Origin: Dictyocoela muelleri
Lineage: Eukaryota; Microsporidia
Direction: 5' to 3'
NCBI GenBank assembly: GCA_016256075.1
Contig: SDVU01000192.1
Location: 1-18,050 of the forward strand
DNA length: 18,050 nucleotides
In this document: piece after piece, positions 8,233 through 16,720 of the stretch
Layout: every line of letters begins with the position of its first letter
Numbering within the stretch: the stretch's first letter is position 1
Notes under the pieces: model-generated
What the model saw: only the letters and a program-made list of their open reading frames with translations
The model's database searches: none
What the model was told of the DNA's origin: nothing
Position numbers and translations under genes: made by a program

Positions 8233-8562
8233 GGTTCTACAACGTGTTGGTCACGACCTGTAAAAATTGTAAATCGCTATTGGTAAGAGAACGAACATGA
8301 TTCTTATTTGTAATAAGCTCAAATTATAGATATATATTTGAAAATGAAGTTTTATTATCAATGGCTCTGATATATAGAAGTATACAAAAATACATGCAAA
8401 GCAGGATTTTTGTATTCAACTAAATATCAGAGTCTTGATAATAAAACTTCATTTGAAATTTATATCTTCAATTTGAGTTATTATAAATAAGAAACATTCT
8501 AGCTTTTCCCACCAATAGCAATTTACTATTTTTACAGGTTGTGACTAACCCGTTGTAGAACC
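8233..8562. mobile_element. Hairpin element, GGTTCTACAAC family, member A (330 bp)
   Basis: The ends read GGTTCTACAACGTGTTGGTC on the left and GGTTCTACAACGGGTTAGTC as reverse complement of the right. The arms match for about 160 bp, including ACCTGTAAAAAT.GTAAAT.GC, CTTATTT.TAATAA and AATGAAGTTTTATTATCAA, leaving a very short loop near 8394-8405. No coding frame. The same termini recur at 13981-14275 and, diverged, at 14526-14763. Confidence 0.88.
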
Positions 8563-8740
8563 AAAAAATCAATTTTTTTATTATTTAGATTTAAAATTTA
8601 TAAAAATAAAAAAAAAATCAATTTAATTTTTAATATTCAGATTTAAAATTTCTTAAAATAAAAAAATCAATTAATGTTTTAATATTTAGATTCAAAATTT
8701 CTAAAATTAAAAAATCAAAAAATGTTCTAATATTTCGATT
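8563..8740 (+). repeat. 50-bp tandem array, about 3.5 copies
   Basis: The unit runs AAAAAATCAATT, then TTTTAATATTTAGATTTAAAA, then TTTCTAAAATAAA, with 80-90% identity between copies. It starts directly at the end of hairpin element A. A single inverted copy lies at about 9028-9090. Confidence 0.75.
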
Positions 8741-9428
8741 TTTTGGTTTTTTTAAAAAAAAATCTTTAAATGATTTATTATTTATAAACATATTAAAAAA
8801 CAACGAGCTTAAACAAGATATAGTTCTTGAGATATAAAAAAAAATTGATATTTTTTCTGTGTAAGATTAAAGATTTGAGAGTCCTAACATCAGATAAAGA
8901 GAACATTAAAATATGCTTGTGCTCAATATTTTGCGACATATGTAAAAAATAGTTTGTATCTTCAAAAATTTTTTAAATACATTTAAAATTTTAACATTCT
9001 ACTAAAAATAGTTAACAATTGTATATAAATATTAAAATATTAATTGATTTTTTTTATTTTAAATAACTTTAAATCTAAATAATTAAGAAATTAATTAATT
9101 TGCTTATTTTTATAAAATATATAATATAAAAATATTTATCGCTAGTTATTTTCATACCTCATGTTATCTTCATTACTACGGTTATTTTCAAACACTCTTT
9201 CTTTCAAACCCTCTAGTTATTTAACTAGACTGAATTTTTACATAACTTAATAATATTTAAATTGATAAGTATTAGTGTTTATTTTGAAATTTTTCTTAAC
9301 GTATTTTTTATTTATTAACTTCTCACGTAAAATATTGTCTCTTAAAATAGAAATACAGAAATTGAACGTTTTCGGGTTTCTTATGTATTATTTTAAAGGT
9401 GATATTATTGTTAAATATATAGATAGGT
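8741..9428. other. AT-rich interior, one inverted 50-bp repeat copy
   Basis: 9028-9090 is the reverse complement of the 8563-8740 unit (AATTATTTAGATTTAAAG, then AAAAATCAATTAATATTTT). A small perfect hairpin, CTAGTT-ATTT-AACTAG, lies at 9213-9228. The open frame over 9275-9457 starts at GTG and runs into the 22-bp array; it is treated as chance. Confidence 0.5.
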
Positions 9429-9675
9429 TGATAACACAGTTAAATTTGGTTCTATAACTCCAAAAATTGTTTTTATAACTTTGAAACAATTGGATTATAA
9501 CTTTGTAGAATTATGTCCATCGCTCTGGGAAAATTATGTTTATAACTCTGTTAAAAATATGTTTAAACTCTGGAAAAAGGGATCTATAACTTTATAAAAA
9601 AGAGGCCTATAACTTTTATAAAAAAGCCTATAACTATGAAAACCCCTGAAATTTTTCCAATATAACTCTATAATT
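9429..9675 (+). repeat. 22-bp degenerate tandem array, right block
   Basis: About eleven units with consensus near TTATAACTCTGTAAAAATATGT, for example TTATAACTTTGAAACAATTG and TTATAACTCTGTTAAAAATA. Units are 65-90% alike, with TATAACT as the most constant core. The reverse complement matches the array at 7449-7612. Confidence 0.8.
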
Positions 9676-10269
9676 AATATCTAAAAATTAATTAATTTTC
9701 ATAATGATAAATTTAGATGGTCTATTTTGTTTTTTTCATTTACATTCTCTATTTTTTTATTAATTCATTAATGTTTTTATTTTAAATTTTACTTTAAAAG
9801 ATAGGGTATGTTTTAGTTCTGAGTGTCTTAATAAATTGACATATAATTATTTTTGAAAAAAAAATAATTGATATATATGATATTCTAAACCCTTTTATAG
9901 TTTTGTTTAGCTCGGACATTTTTATTGAATGATCACTCTTTCGTGCCAAAGGGTAGAGATCTTTTTTTAGTGCTATCATTTTCAATTACTTACGTACTAT
10001 CAATAAGTAATTATAATTATAATAAAATAATAATGACTTACAATGTTTTCATTTGCCAAATTATATAACAGTCGATACTAATTCTATAAAAAATCTTACA
10101 TTAATAATAAATTGGTTTCCGTATATCTTTAAAAAGTAAAAATATTTTATCACTTGAAAAAATTATCCCACTCTTTTATATATTTATTATATTCATCAAT
10201 TAATATTCTTATAGTCATTGTTTTTGAGGAATTAAACAGTATTTCATTTAATTTATACATGTTGCAGTT
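9676..10269. other. AT-rich DNA, no gene recognised
   Basis: A 63-codon minus-strand frame (9794-9985) starts MKMIALKKDLYPLARKSDHS and has an ATG. Its length is within chance expectation and no family or start signal is visible, so it is not called. No repeats of note. Confidence 0.4.
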
Positions 10270-10560
10270 TTTATAACCAATAGGTTCTTTCATTTAAAAA
10301 CTTGGAATGGCCTATTTTGAAAATACATAGCTGGTCCAAATTTCAAGTTGTAATAGATAATGCCTTCTTTTTTCACGATATCAAATATTATAAACTTTTA
10401 TATTTTTTTCTCTAACAAAGAGAGTATAAGAGTATATAAATATTTTATATCGTGTAAAATGGAAATGTTATCTATTACAAAAAATATTATTGATAATTAT
10501 TTCTTATTTCCAGCATGGAATCTTTATAAAGTTTTTTAGGGATAGAACCTGTTGTAGACC
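10270..10560. mobile_element. Foldback element, possible diverged member D of the GGTTCTACAAC family
   Basis: The inner arms (10349-10425 and about 10425-10487) share TGTAATAGATAA, CACGATAT.AAATATT and TATA.TTTTT. The outer arms continue less well: AGGTTCTTTCATTTAAAAACT near 10292 against the reverse complement AGGTTCTATCCCTAAAAAACT near 10540. The right end reads GTTGTAGACC, close to the family end GTTGTAGAACC, but the left end lacks the full motif, so family membership is tentative. Confidence 0.6.
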
Positions 10561-10970
10561 TGCATTTTTAATGGCACAATGGTATTATTCTACACAGCAT
10601 CTTTCCTAATTAATCTATCCTATCTAAATTTCTATTACACAGCCATTCAATCTTTTATAAACCCAAATTAATTTAATTGGCTTGAAATTGCATTTTTTTA
10701 GACACCCGTTTCATTTTTGTGCATGAATGTTCTTACACTTTGAATAAATAACTTTATATAGCATGTAAATCAAGTAACAATCATTACACATAGAAGAACA
10801 TGTGGTTCTAGTTTTTTTTTATCTGCCTAAAATTAATAAAAAAACAGTGTAAACATTAATATACCGCCGCAATAATTGGTAGTATTGCTAATTGCAAGGC
10901 TATAATATAACTGCAAACGAAATTTTTTAATAAGAAAATAAAAACAGTCTTTGGGGAGCTTAGATTCTTC
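10561..10970. other. Intergenic DNA with faint coding-like traces
   Basis: On the minus strand a short open frame near 10630-10715 encodes KCNFKPIKLIWVYKRLNGC, which has a natural-looking composition but no start and ends at a TAG. No repeat boundaries seen. Nothing else supported. Confidence 0.25.
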
Positions 10971-11483
10971 GGCGCTAGTCTGTTTTCGTGACCTTTTTAG
11001 ATATTAAAGTCAGAGAGGTAATAAACAATTATTTTACTTTTTTGATAGATATATTTTTGATAAGAAAATTTTTAAGGTCGGATGGGAGGAATAAAACTAT
11101 TTTTTTTGCAAAATTTTTTTTAGTGTCTAAATTATATGGATTATTTGTTTATTTTTTATATAAAGACCAGTAAAATCTTATATGCTAAATTAATGCTGTT
11201 TTTAGATCGATTCTTAATAAACGTCTTTTTACAATGAAATTAAAATATAAAATCTTCCATTTCTTTTCACTTTTATTCCCTTTGATTTCTATATTCATCC
11301 TTTACATTCGTCTAATATTTTCGATTAAATTTCATAATACTCTTTTAAATTCACAATAATTTGATATGGGGGAGATTTTATGTTCTGAATTAAACATTCT
11401 TACAACCGTTAGTATGATAAAAAACAAACTGTTATTATATTTCTCACAGGTCTAAATTATTTTCCAGCACTCCGTAAATATTC

Positions 11484-11642
11484 TCAACATCTATTGGGAA
11501 CTATATTTTTTTTTCTCTTTTCAGTTTCACAAATACCGCCTACAAGCCTTTGAATTATATCATCATCGTCGAATGTGTTAGAATGATTTATAATTATTCC
11601 CGGCATAGCTTTCATATCGATTTGTATATTAATTTCCGGGTC
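11484..11642 (-). pseudogene. Coding-like remnant of unknown family
   Basis: A stop-free minus-strand frame of 52 codons, with an ATG at 11615 (43 codons from there). It includes DPEINIQIDMKAMPGIIINH, then SNTFDDDDIIQRLVGGICET and a basic tail EKRKKN. The mix of D, G, P, Q, C and E is unlike chance AT-rich frames, and local G+C is higher than in the flanks. The frame shifts at its end, where the next frame reads IDVENIYGVLENN, suggesting decay. No family recognised. It lies inside the candidate element at 10971-12157. Confidence 0.35.
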
Positions 11643-11665
11643 TTATATATTTTTTAAAAATTTAT

Positions 11666-12028
11666 CTCAGGAATTATTAATCTGCTCTATGATCATTTGG
11701 CTCTAAACCAAAGATGTATTTCGACAATTATGTGGTAATTTTCATTTAAAAAACGCCAAAGTTTAATGTAAACGATAATATCTATCTTCAGTAATATATT
11801 TAAAGAAAACCTTTGTCTTTTTAAAAAACCATTGTAATGTGTCATTCAGGTATCAAAATATGCAACGGTTTAATCATTATTAGGATTTTTTTTGTCCTAA
11901 TCAGAAGTGTTTTTTCTGCAATACAAATACGATATAACTTATTATTTGTTTATACTCTGACGTGTAATAAGAAATCTAATGATTTATTTATGTCAATATA
12001 TATATCAGATAAATTTGGTAAATTTTAA
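11666..12028 (+). pseudogene. Possible N-terminal transposase remnant (weak)
   Basis: Plus-strand traces include GIINLLYDHLALNQRCIST at about 11671-11729 and, in another frame near 11893-11940, SEVFFLQYKYDITYYLFIL. The latter resembles the SIR..SFF...KL segment of Merlin N-terminal regions, though loosely. An ATG-started frame of 63 codons (11837-12028) overlaps it and has a CHS...C pair near its start. Similarity to 2915-2930 at DNA level suggests a repeated sequence. Family assignment is speculative. Confidence 0.2.
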
Positions 12029-12069
12029 AAATCGTTACAATCTATTAAGGAGTTTTTTTTATTAATTTT

Positions 12070-12152
12070 TAGTCAAGTTAAAATGACTTTTTATATTTTT
12101 TCCAATCTTATCAAATTTTTATTTATTTATAGAAGGTTTTTAAACTTGACTA
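12070..12152. repeat. Small hairpin at the right end of the GGCGCTAGTC element
   Basis: TAGTCAAGTT at 12070-12079 pairs perfectly with AACTTGACTA at 12143-12152. Pairing continues imperfectly inward through CCAATCTTATCAAATTTTT. The outer arm overlaps the GACTAGCGCC terminus, so it may be a secondary structure of that element end. Confidence 0.5.
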
Positions 12153-12280
12153 GCGCCTATTCTATACGTGTTAACAATGAGTTTACATAAATATAATTTA
12201 ATAAATTTATGCTGAAAAAAAACTTGATCACATCGGAGTAGAATACAAAAAAATGTTCGCATTATTTACAAATCTAGTAG

Positions 12281-12538
12281 AATAAAAACTGCAATAAAAC
12301 ATCACTGAAAATATTTCATAAGACTAAAGTAGTTTGTATCATGTTCTGTTATTTTACAGGTAATAATACGAATAACAGATCTAATATCGATGTATGATAT
12401 TACATTAAAAAATCTATTCCGAGTGCAGATTTTACAATATACTCATGCTATAAAGAATTCAAAGAATCTAAAATATACCTTATTAATACAATTTTAAAGC
12501 AGTTCCATGAAAAAATCGAACTCGAAAAATATTTATAA
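12281..12538 (+). pseudogene. 85-codon coding-like frame with a single internal TGA
   Basis: One frame runs from 12281 to TAA at 12536-12538, broken only by a TGA at 12395-12397. An ATG lies at 12341. The second half includes IKKSIPSADFTIYSCYKEFK and KQFHEKIELEKYL and reads like a natural charged helical protein. I do not recognise it. A decayed gene is likeliest; chance cannot be ruled out at this A+T content. Confidence 0.35.
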
Positions 12539-12974
12539 TATTTTTATTTAATATTATTTACATAGTTATACGGTAATTATAGCGATTCATAGCCGAATTA
12601 TACTTAGCTTTAATTAAGCTTAAAGAAAAAAGACCCTATTATGTCTGGTTAAGAGTTTTAAGGCGCCTATAGGTTAAAAGTATTGTAATATAAAAAATAC
12701 ATAAAAAGATATTGTTAAAGAGTGTAATTTAAGAAAATTTAAGGTGTGGCCAGTAAGGTTATGTTTCTTTTAGTTAGTAGTTAGTGTTTATTACTTAAAC
12801 ATATTATATTAGCATATGTTCTTTTAAAATTAAAAGGGGCTATCTAAAGAAAGTATTAAACTAAAAAAACCTAGATAAATATAACATTTTTCTATTGGCC
12901 CTCTTTGTCTAATGACTTTGTGCCTAGTTAATGCGCTTTTACTTTAGGTTTAAAAATGGGTTAAAATTATGAAT
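12539..12974. other. AT-rich DNA, no gene recognised
   Basis: Short inverted repeat AGCTT-TAATT-AAGCT near 12608-12622. No frame longer than about 30 codons stands out and no terminal repeats are seen. Confidence 0.45.
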
Positions 12975-13200
12975 TTATGCGCTAATCTTTAACATTTCAT
13001 TAACATTTATTTCTGCTTTATCTTTAGCAAATATATTTTCCAAGACTTTATCATTGACAATGGCAAATTATTGATAGTCAATAATTTAATTAAACACGTT
13101 TTATAGAAAATAGCCGCTTTAAGAAAGCTCTTTTTTCCCCTACAACAATGAGTACCTCATTAAATTGATTTTTTTAAATGTAAAATTCTCTCAATAATAT
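12975..13200 (-). pseudogene. Minus-strand coding-like fragments, unknown product
   Basis: Two fragments in different frames: NEVLIVVGEKRAFLKRLF upstream (about 13160-13090) and IVNDKVLENIFAKDKAEINV downstream (13061-12975), the latter ending TAA. Both look protein-like in composition. Between them lies a perfect hairpin (13065-13087). They may be pieces of the same decayed gene as 13564-13740 or unrelated. Confidence 0.25.
13065..13087. repeat. Perfect 10-bp hairpin
   Basis: AAATTATTGA, loop TAG, TCAATAATTT. There is no T-run directly after the stem that would suggest a Pol III stop. Function unknown. Confidence 0.8.
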
Positions 13201-13419
13201 ATTTTATCTGTTCTAACTAATGAATTTTTTTTAAGGGCACTTAAATTATATCAGGAATAGTTGTTAAATATGGAAATATAAATTTAATCTTTCTTTTAAA
13301 GTATAATTTCAGTAATATTCCTATTTAAGAAAATATTTTTAGGTTTTATTTGAGAAATAAATAGGTTTTATTTCTTAGTTTATATATCTGAAAAATCAAG
13401 ATATATAGAAGAGAATAAC

Positions 13420-13800
13420 CACTTTTAAAGTGTTTGTCTCAGATTAAACATTTTCTGCTATATGGTTCTTTCGAGGTCTCTTTAGATTGCTTAAAGCAAA
13501 ATCTGGTACAAATAAAGACAGTAAAATGTGTAAGAAGACCCTAAATACTAAGAAAATTGCTATTTAATTGATGTAAACCTCAGTGCTATTATTAGCAGAT
13601 ATTTTCATCTTTTTAAGAATTTTTTTTATATCTTTAGAATCAAGGAAATGCTATTTTTCTGTATCAACGATTAGTATGCCTTCTATAGTAGCGTCTGTAT
13701 CTTTTCCCAATATTTTAGAGTCATTAGATTCAATGAGTTGCTACTATGGTCATCCTTATACTTCTTGTTAGATAATACTGAGTATATTTAAGATTTTTTT
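13420..13800 (-). pseudogene. Decayed minus-strand gene fragment, unknown family
   Basis: The best part is 13740-13564, open except for one TAG at 13651-13653. It encodes ESNDSKILGKDTDATIEGIL, then IVDTEK, and after the stop HFLDSKDIKKILKKMKISAN, ending TAA. Upstream traces include NKKYKDDHSSNS in another frame (about 13770). Downstream, after the stop, a frame with PDFALSNLKRPRKNHIAENV runs at about 13510-13450. Asp/Gly/Thr-rich composition argues for former coding sequence. The plus-strand frame over 13583-13771 starts with CTG and is taken as a shadow. Confidence 0.35.
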
Positions 13801-13980
13801 ATTCCATGCCAACATAAAGATTTTCTTCTTATATAAAATATAGAAACTTTTAATCAATTTAGAGTTTAAAATAAAGATTTTTATAATTTAGTTATAATTT
13901 TTCACTAAATTAATATAACCTAACATAAACAGCTGATTGTTCATATAGCAGCAAATATATGTAGAATATAAAGATAATGT

Positions 13981-14275
13981 GGTTCTACAACAGTTTGTGC
14001 CATTTAAAAGAAATGAGGAGGGGTAATAAAAGTATATTGAAAGAAGCATTATATCTTCTGGTAAAGGAGGTCCCTGGATTTTTTTTCATATACTCATAAT
14101 TATTACTATATTTGGATTTTTTTCTCGTAGCAAGAAAATCCAAATATAGTAATAATTATGAGTATAAGAAAAACGAATCCATTGAACTTCTTTATCAGAA
14201 GATTCCAGGCTTCTTAAAATATACTTTCATTACCCCTACTCAATTCTTTTGAGTTGCACAAACCGTTGTAGAACC
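13981..14275. mobile_element. Hairpin element, GGTTCTACAAC family, member B (295 bp)
   Basis: The left end GGTTCTACAACAGTTTGTGC and the reverse complement of the right end GGTTCTACAACGGTTTGTGC differ by one base. Arms pair along about 140 bp, with AGGGGTAAT.AAAGTATATT and ATCTTCTG.TAAAG conserved, and end in a perfect 32-bp stem (14089-14120 with 14135-14166) around a 14-base loop. Pairing improves toward the centre. No coding frame. Confidence 0.92.
14089..14166. repeat. Perfect 32-bp stem-loop core of member B
   Basis: 14089-14120 is the exact reverse complement of 14135-14166, with loop 14121-14134. In RNA this would be a continuous 32-bp duplex with mismatched extension beyond, the size range of small-RNA precursors. 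Whether it is transcribed is unknown. Confidence 0.95.
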
Positions 14276-14525
14276 AAAAATTCTTTTGTGACAATAAATA
14301 AATTCAAAAATTAAATATAAAAATTATTAAAAATTGTATTATTGAAGATTAAAAAATAAAAAAAAATAAGATCAAAGTAAAAATTTTCAGAGCTCAGAAT
14401 AGTAGCGGTCTGGGCGCGTAACATTATATATTATTATGTATATTTAATATTTAATATGTTAATAGCATTTATTATATGTCAATATTTTATATTATATGTT
14501 AATATTGATCTTTTTTAGAAAATTG

Positions 14526-14763
14526 GGTTTACCAACGAGTTCGTCACCCAAGAACATAGAGAAAGTTTTTTTTAAATTATAAACATCGAAAACCTTCTGT
14601 TAGAAAAAAAAATGCATTTTTTTACATTCAACAAAATATTTATATACATTTAAGATAATGTAGAAAGGATGCATTAACCTTTTCTACAAGAAAATTTAAA
14701 GATGTTTTTATATTTTTAATATATCATCTTATAGTTTTCAGTAGACTAACCCGTTGTAAAACC
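14526..14763. mobile_element. Hairpin element, GGTTCTACAAC family, member C (diverged, 238 bp)
   Basis: Left end GGTTTACCAACGAGTTCGTC; reverse complement of right end GGTTTTACAACGGGTTAGTC. The inner arms match at lower identity, for example AAATTATAAACATCGAAAA against AAATATAAAAACATCTTTAA, and AAAAATGCAT near the centre. It is older than members A and B judging by arm divergence. Confidence 0.75.
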
Positions 14764-14857
14764 AAAAATTTGCCGTTATATGAAAAATGTTACAAAAAAA
14801 AAAAAAAACTGATTTTATTTTTTTCGTATATCCGTAAAACATTTTGTACAAAATTTT

Positions 14858-15076
14858 TTAAGAGATAAATATAAACGACCTATCGTTTGTATAATTTCGT
14901 GTTCCGAGAGCAAAGCTTGGCAAGTGATGTGGCGTTGGTAATAAGAGAGAACACGAAGCAGATTCTTTTTTGAATGATGAGACATGGTCATTAAAATCTA
15001 TATTTATTATGATGAGGTTTATGACGATGATGTAAATGTAAACTTTTATAATTAGAATATTTTTGTCAAATCTCAT
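14858..15076. pseudogene. Coding-like stretch, strand unclear
   Basis: Both strands read well. On minus, an ATG at 15076 opens 72 codons, including DHVSSFKKESASCSLLLPTP and HHLPSFALGTRNYTNDRSF. On plus, 14931-15032 reads CGVGNKREHEADSFLNDETW with no stop until TAA, and a neighbouring frame reads YYDEVYDDDVNVNFYN. Local G+C is higher than in the flanks. The acidic plus-strand reading suggests the minus frame may be its shadow. No family recognised. Confidence 0.25.
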
Positions 15077-15775
15077 ATTTATTTGAAATCAATTTTTTAC
15101 TAGAGTTATACTGTAACATTGACGCTACTAAATAGAGTGCAAAATTATGATATTTTGCTGAAAAATTAAAAAATGCATTATATGCAGTTTACCTAAAATA
15201 TATCTTATACTACAATAAAAAACATAAAAGATCTAAAAAATGCTATACTCTATAACACGGGATGATTATGTGTGAATATTTAAACAAAACAGCAGTATAT
15301 ATAAATATAAATATTTTTAGTTATTTCTCTTAATTTACATATTATATATAAAAAAGTAAAAGTGTAATTGAGTTATAAAAACTGTAAATATATTCCTAAA
15401 TTTTTTTTTAATTATTAATGAAACTTTTTATGATATTTTTATAAAAACCCATGAAGATGCTTCAGTTTTAGATCAAAAAAAATTACATATATATATATAT
15501 ATATAATTCTTTTAAAAACTTACATATATTATCATATCTAACGCAACGTTTTTTTTAATCTGTTTTTAGATGTGATCACCAATTTATATAAAAATCGTAT
15601 GAATTCCTTCTGAATTTATAAATTATTTTCTAAAAGATTGTCGAATTGGTGTGTTTTCCTATAAAGATACAGTATGTAGATAACTTGTATATTTTTCTGA
15701 CTTAATCAAAGTACCGTGTTCGACATTTTGACAAAGATATATAGTTTTATGTTAATTCTTCGGTCTTTTACACAA
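15077..15775. other. AT-rich DNA with a TA microsatellite and a weak hairpin
   Basis: A (TA)n run lies at about 15486-15505. A weak inverted repeat spans roughly 15578-15655, with CACCAATT at its ends, the same octamer that starts the 401-1952 element. No coding frame supported. Confidence 0.5.
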
Positions 15776-16008
15776 TCAATATATTTTATCAGTCTCTTTA
15801 GAGATATCACCTATTACCTGAGCCGTATCTCGTATGCAATCATCTTCGGATACTAGGGATATGTCAACGTCTTCTATTGCTAGCAGTTTCGTAAATTTGT
15901 AAAGTAAAACTCTCGTCGCCTATCCTTGTTGTTGTTTGTAAAAATAATTAGTTTTATTATGATAATATTTTTGATATAAATCCAAGAATGCTCACCTTGA
16001 CCGCTCAT
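15776..16008 (-). pseudogene. Minus-strand coding-like region, unknown product
   Basis: An ATG at 16008 opens 42 codons beginning MSGQGEHSWIYIKN, with stop at 15880. An overlapping frame is open from 15919 to TGA at 15776 and includes KLLAIEDVDISLVSEDD and CIRDTAQVIGDISKETDKIY. The second frame is strikingly protein-like (acidic, with T, S, A, V and C). A GTGAGC just after the fourth codon and a CTAATTATTTTT...AG downstream recall an intron, but splicing there does not restore the second frame, so I do not propose one. A decayed gene is the simplest reading. Confidence 0.35.
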
Positions 16009-16371
16009 AATTACAGCCTGGTTATTTGTAGTTTTAATGCTATAATGATAGCAGCAGCAAAGAATGAATTATATTTTTATTTTAGGCATATGTATATCAA
16101 TACTTTATATTAAATATAAACTTTTCTTACATTTCATATTCATACACCCGTAAATATGAGACCCCATATCTTTTGTTTATGTAAAGTTCTATCATTCTAT
16201 TACAACCTACACACCTTTTTTATTGCTTAATAATCTCAAGCGAGAAGCCCAAATTTAACAGCTAATGCTTCATCGAAAAAAATTATTCGTCTTATTTAGA
16301 CTTTCAAATGGAATGTCTGTCATGGGCGTACTCAATTTTAAAATTTATATTAGAAAGTAAAAACATAGTAA
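16009..16371. other. Spacer, no gene recognised
   Basis: Mixed AT-rich sequence with short open frames only. No repeats or promoter motif identified. Confidence 0.4.
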
Positions 16372-16569
16372 TTCAAATTTTTTTTTTTGCTTTACTGCAC
16401 AGAATGCAATTTTTTAAATTTTAACAAAAAATCTAAAAATTGCTTTCTATGCAGTAGAACCGAAACATTTATAACCATTCCGAAATCATATAATCTTTTT
16501 GTGCCAAATGTAAAACAACAATATCTAAAACAATGCTATCAAATGACTTACGCAACAATGATGTCGTAA
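16372..16569 (+). pseudogene. Zinc-finger-like fragment (RanBP2-type pattern), no ATG
   Basis: A frame open from 16372 to TAA at 16567-16569. From 16393 it reads YCTECNFLNFNKKSKNCFLC, fitting C-x2-C-x3-N-x7-C-x2-C, close to the RanBP2 zinc-finger spacing C-x2-C-x3-N-x6-C-x2-C with Tyr in place of the usual Trp. Two further Cys/His-poor segments follow. The only upstream codon usable as start is a TTG within a T-run, and a TAA precedes the frame, so it is probably a fragment. The match may be coincidental because the pattern is short. Confidence 0.3.
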
Positions 16570-16720
16570 AATCTATACACGACATTCTAACCCTTCTTTA
16601 AAAAAATTCGAAACACATATATTTTAGTATTTTTATCATTTATTTTAAGGTCATATTTTTTTCTCGATTTCTAAAATGTTTTTGTTTATAAAATAATTAA
16701 ATAATTTTTTAAGGTCCATC

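Larger units (their letters stand above)
7449..9675. mobile_element. Candidate FB-like element with tandem-repeat inverted ends
   Basis: Two arrays of the same 22-bp repeat face each other and enclose 1.8 kb. Long inverted repeats built of short tandem units are the hallmark of FB/Galileo-type foldback transposons; whether this belongs to that group is inference. The interior holds the hairpin element at 8233-8562 and a 50-bp array, and no transposase frame. Weak similarity continues outside the arrays (ATTAATTGATTTTTT near 7395 against ATTAATTAATTTTTA near 9690, inverted), so the true ends may lie slightly further out. Confidence 0.45.
10971..12157. mobile_element. Candidate 1.19-kb element with GGCGCTAGTC inverted ends
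   Basis: GGCGCTAGTC at 10971-10980 has its exact inverse GACTAGCGCC at 12148-12157, and similarity extends a few bases each way (ATTCTTCGGCGCTAGTC against AGAATAGGCGCTAGTC). A GC-rich 10-mer is very unlikely to recur by chance in DNA this AT-rich. The interior holds coding-like remnants on both strands but nothing certain. No target duplication found, and the terminal match is short. Confidence 0.35.

Noticed and set aside
13583-13771. 62-codon plus-strand frame
   Set aside because: It begins at CTG and overlaps a minus-strand region with stronger coding character.
15880-16008. Spliceosomal intron after MSGQ
   Set aside because: A GTGAGC and a downstream AG exist, but the joined sequence either hits a stop or enters a different frame from the protein-like one.
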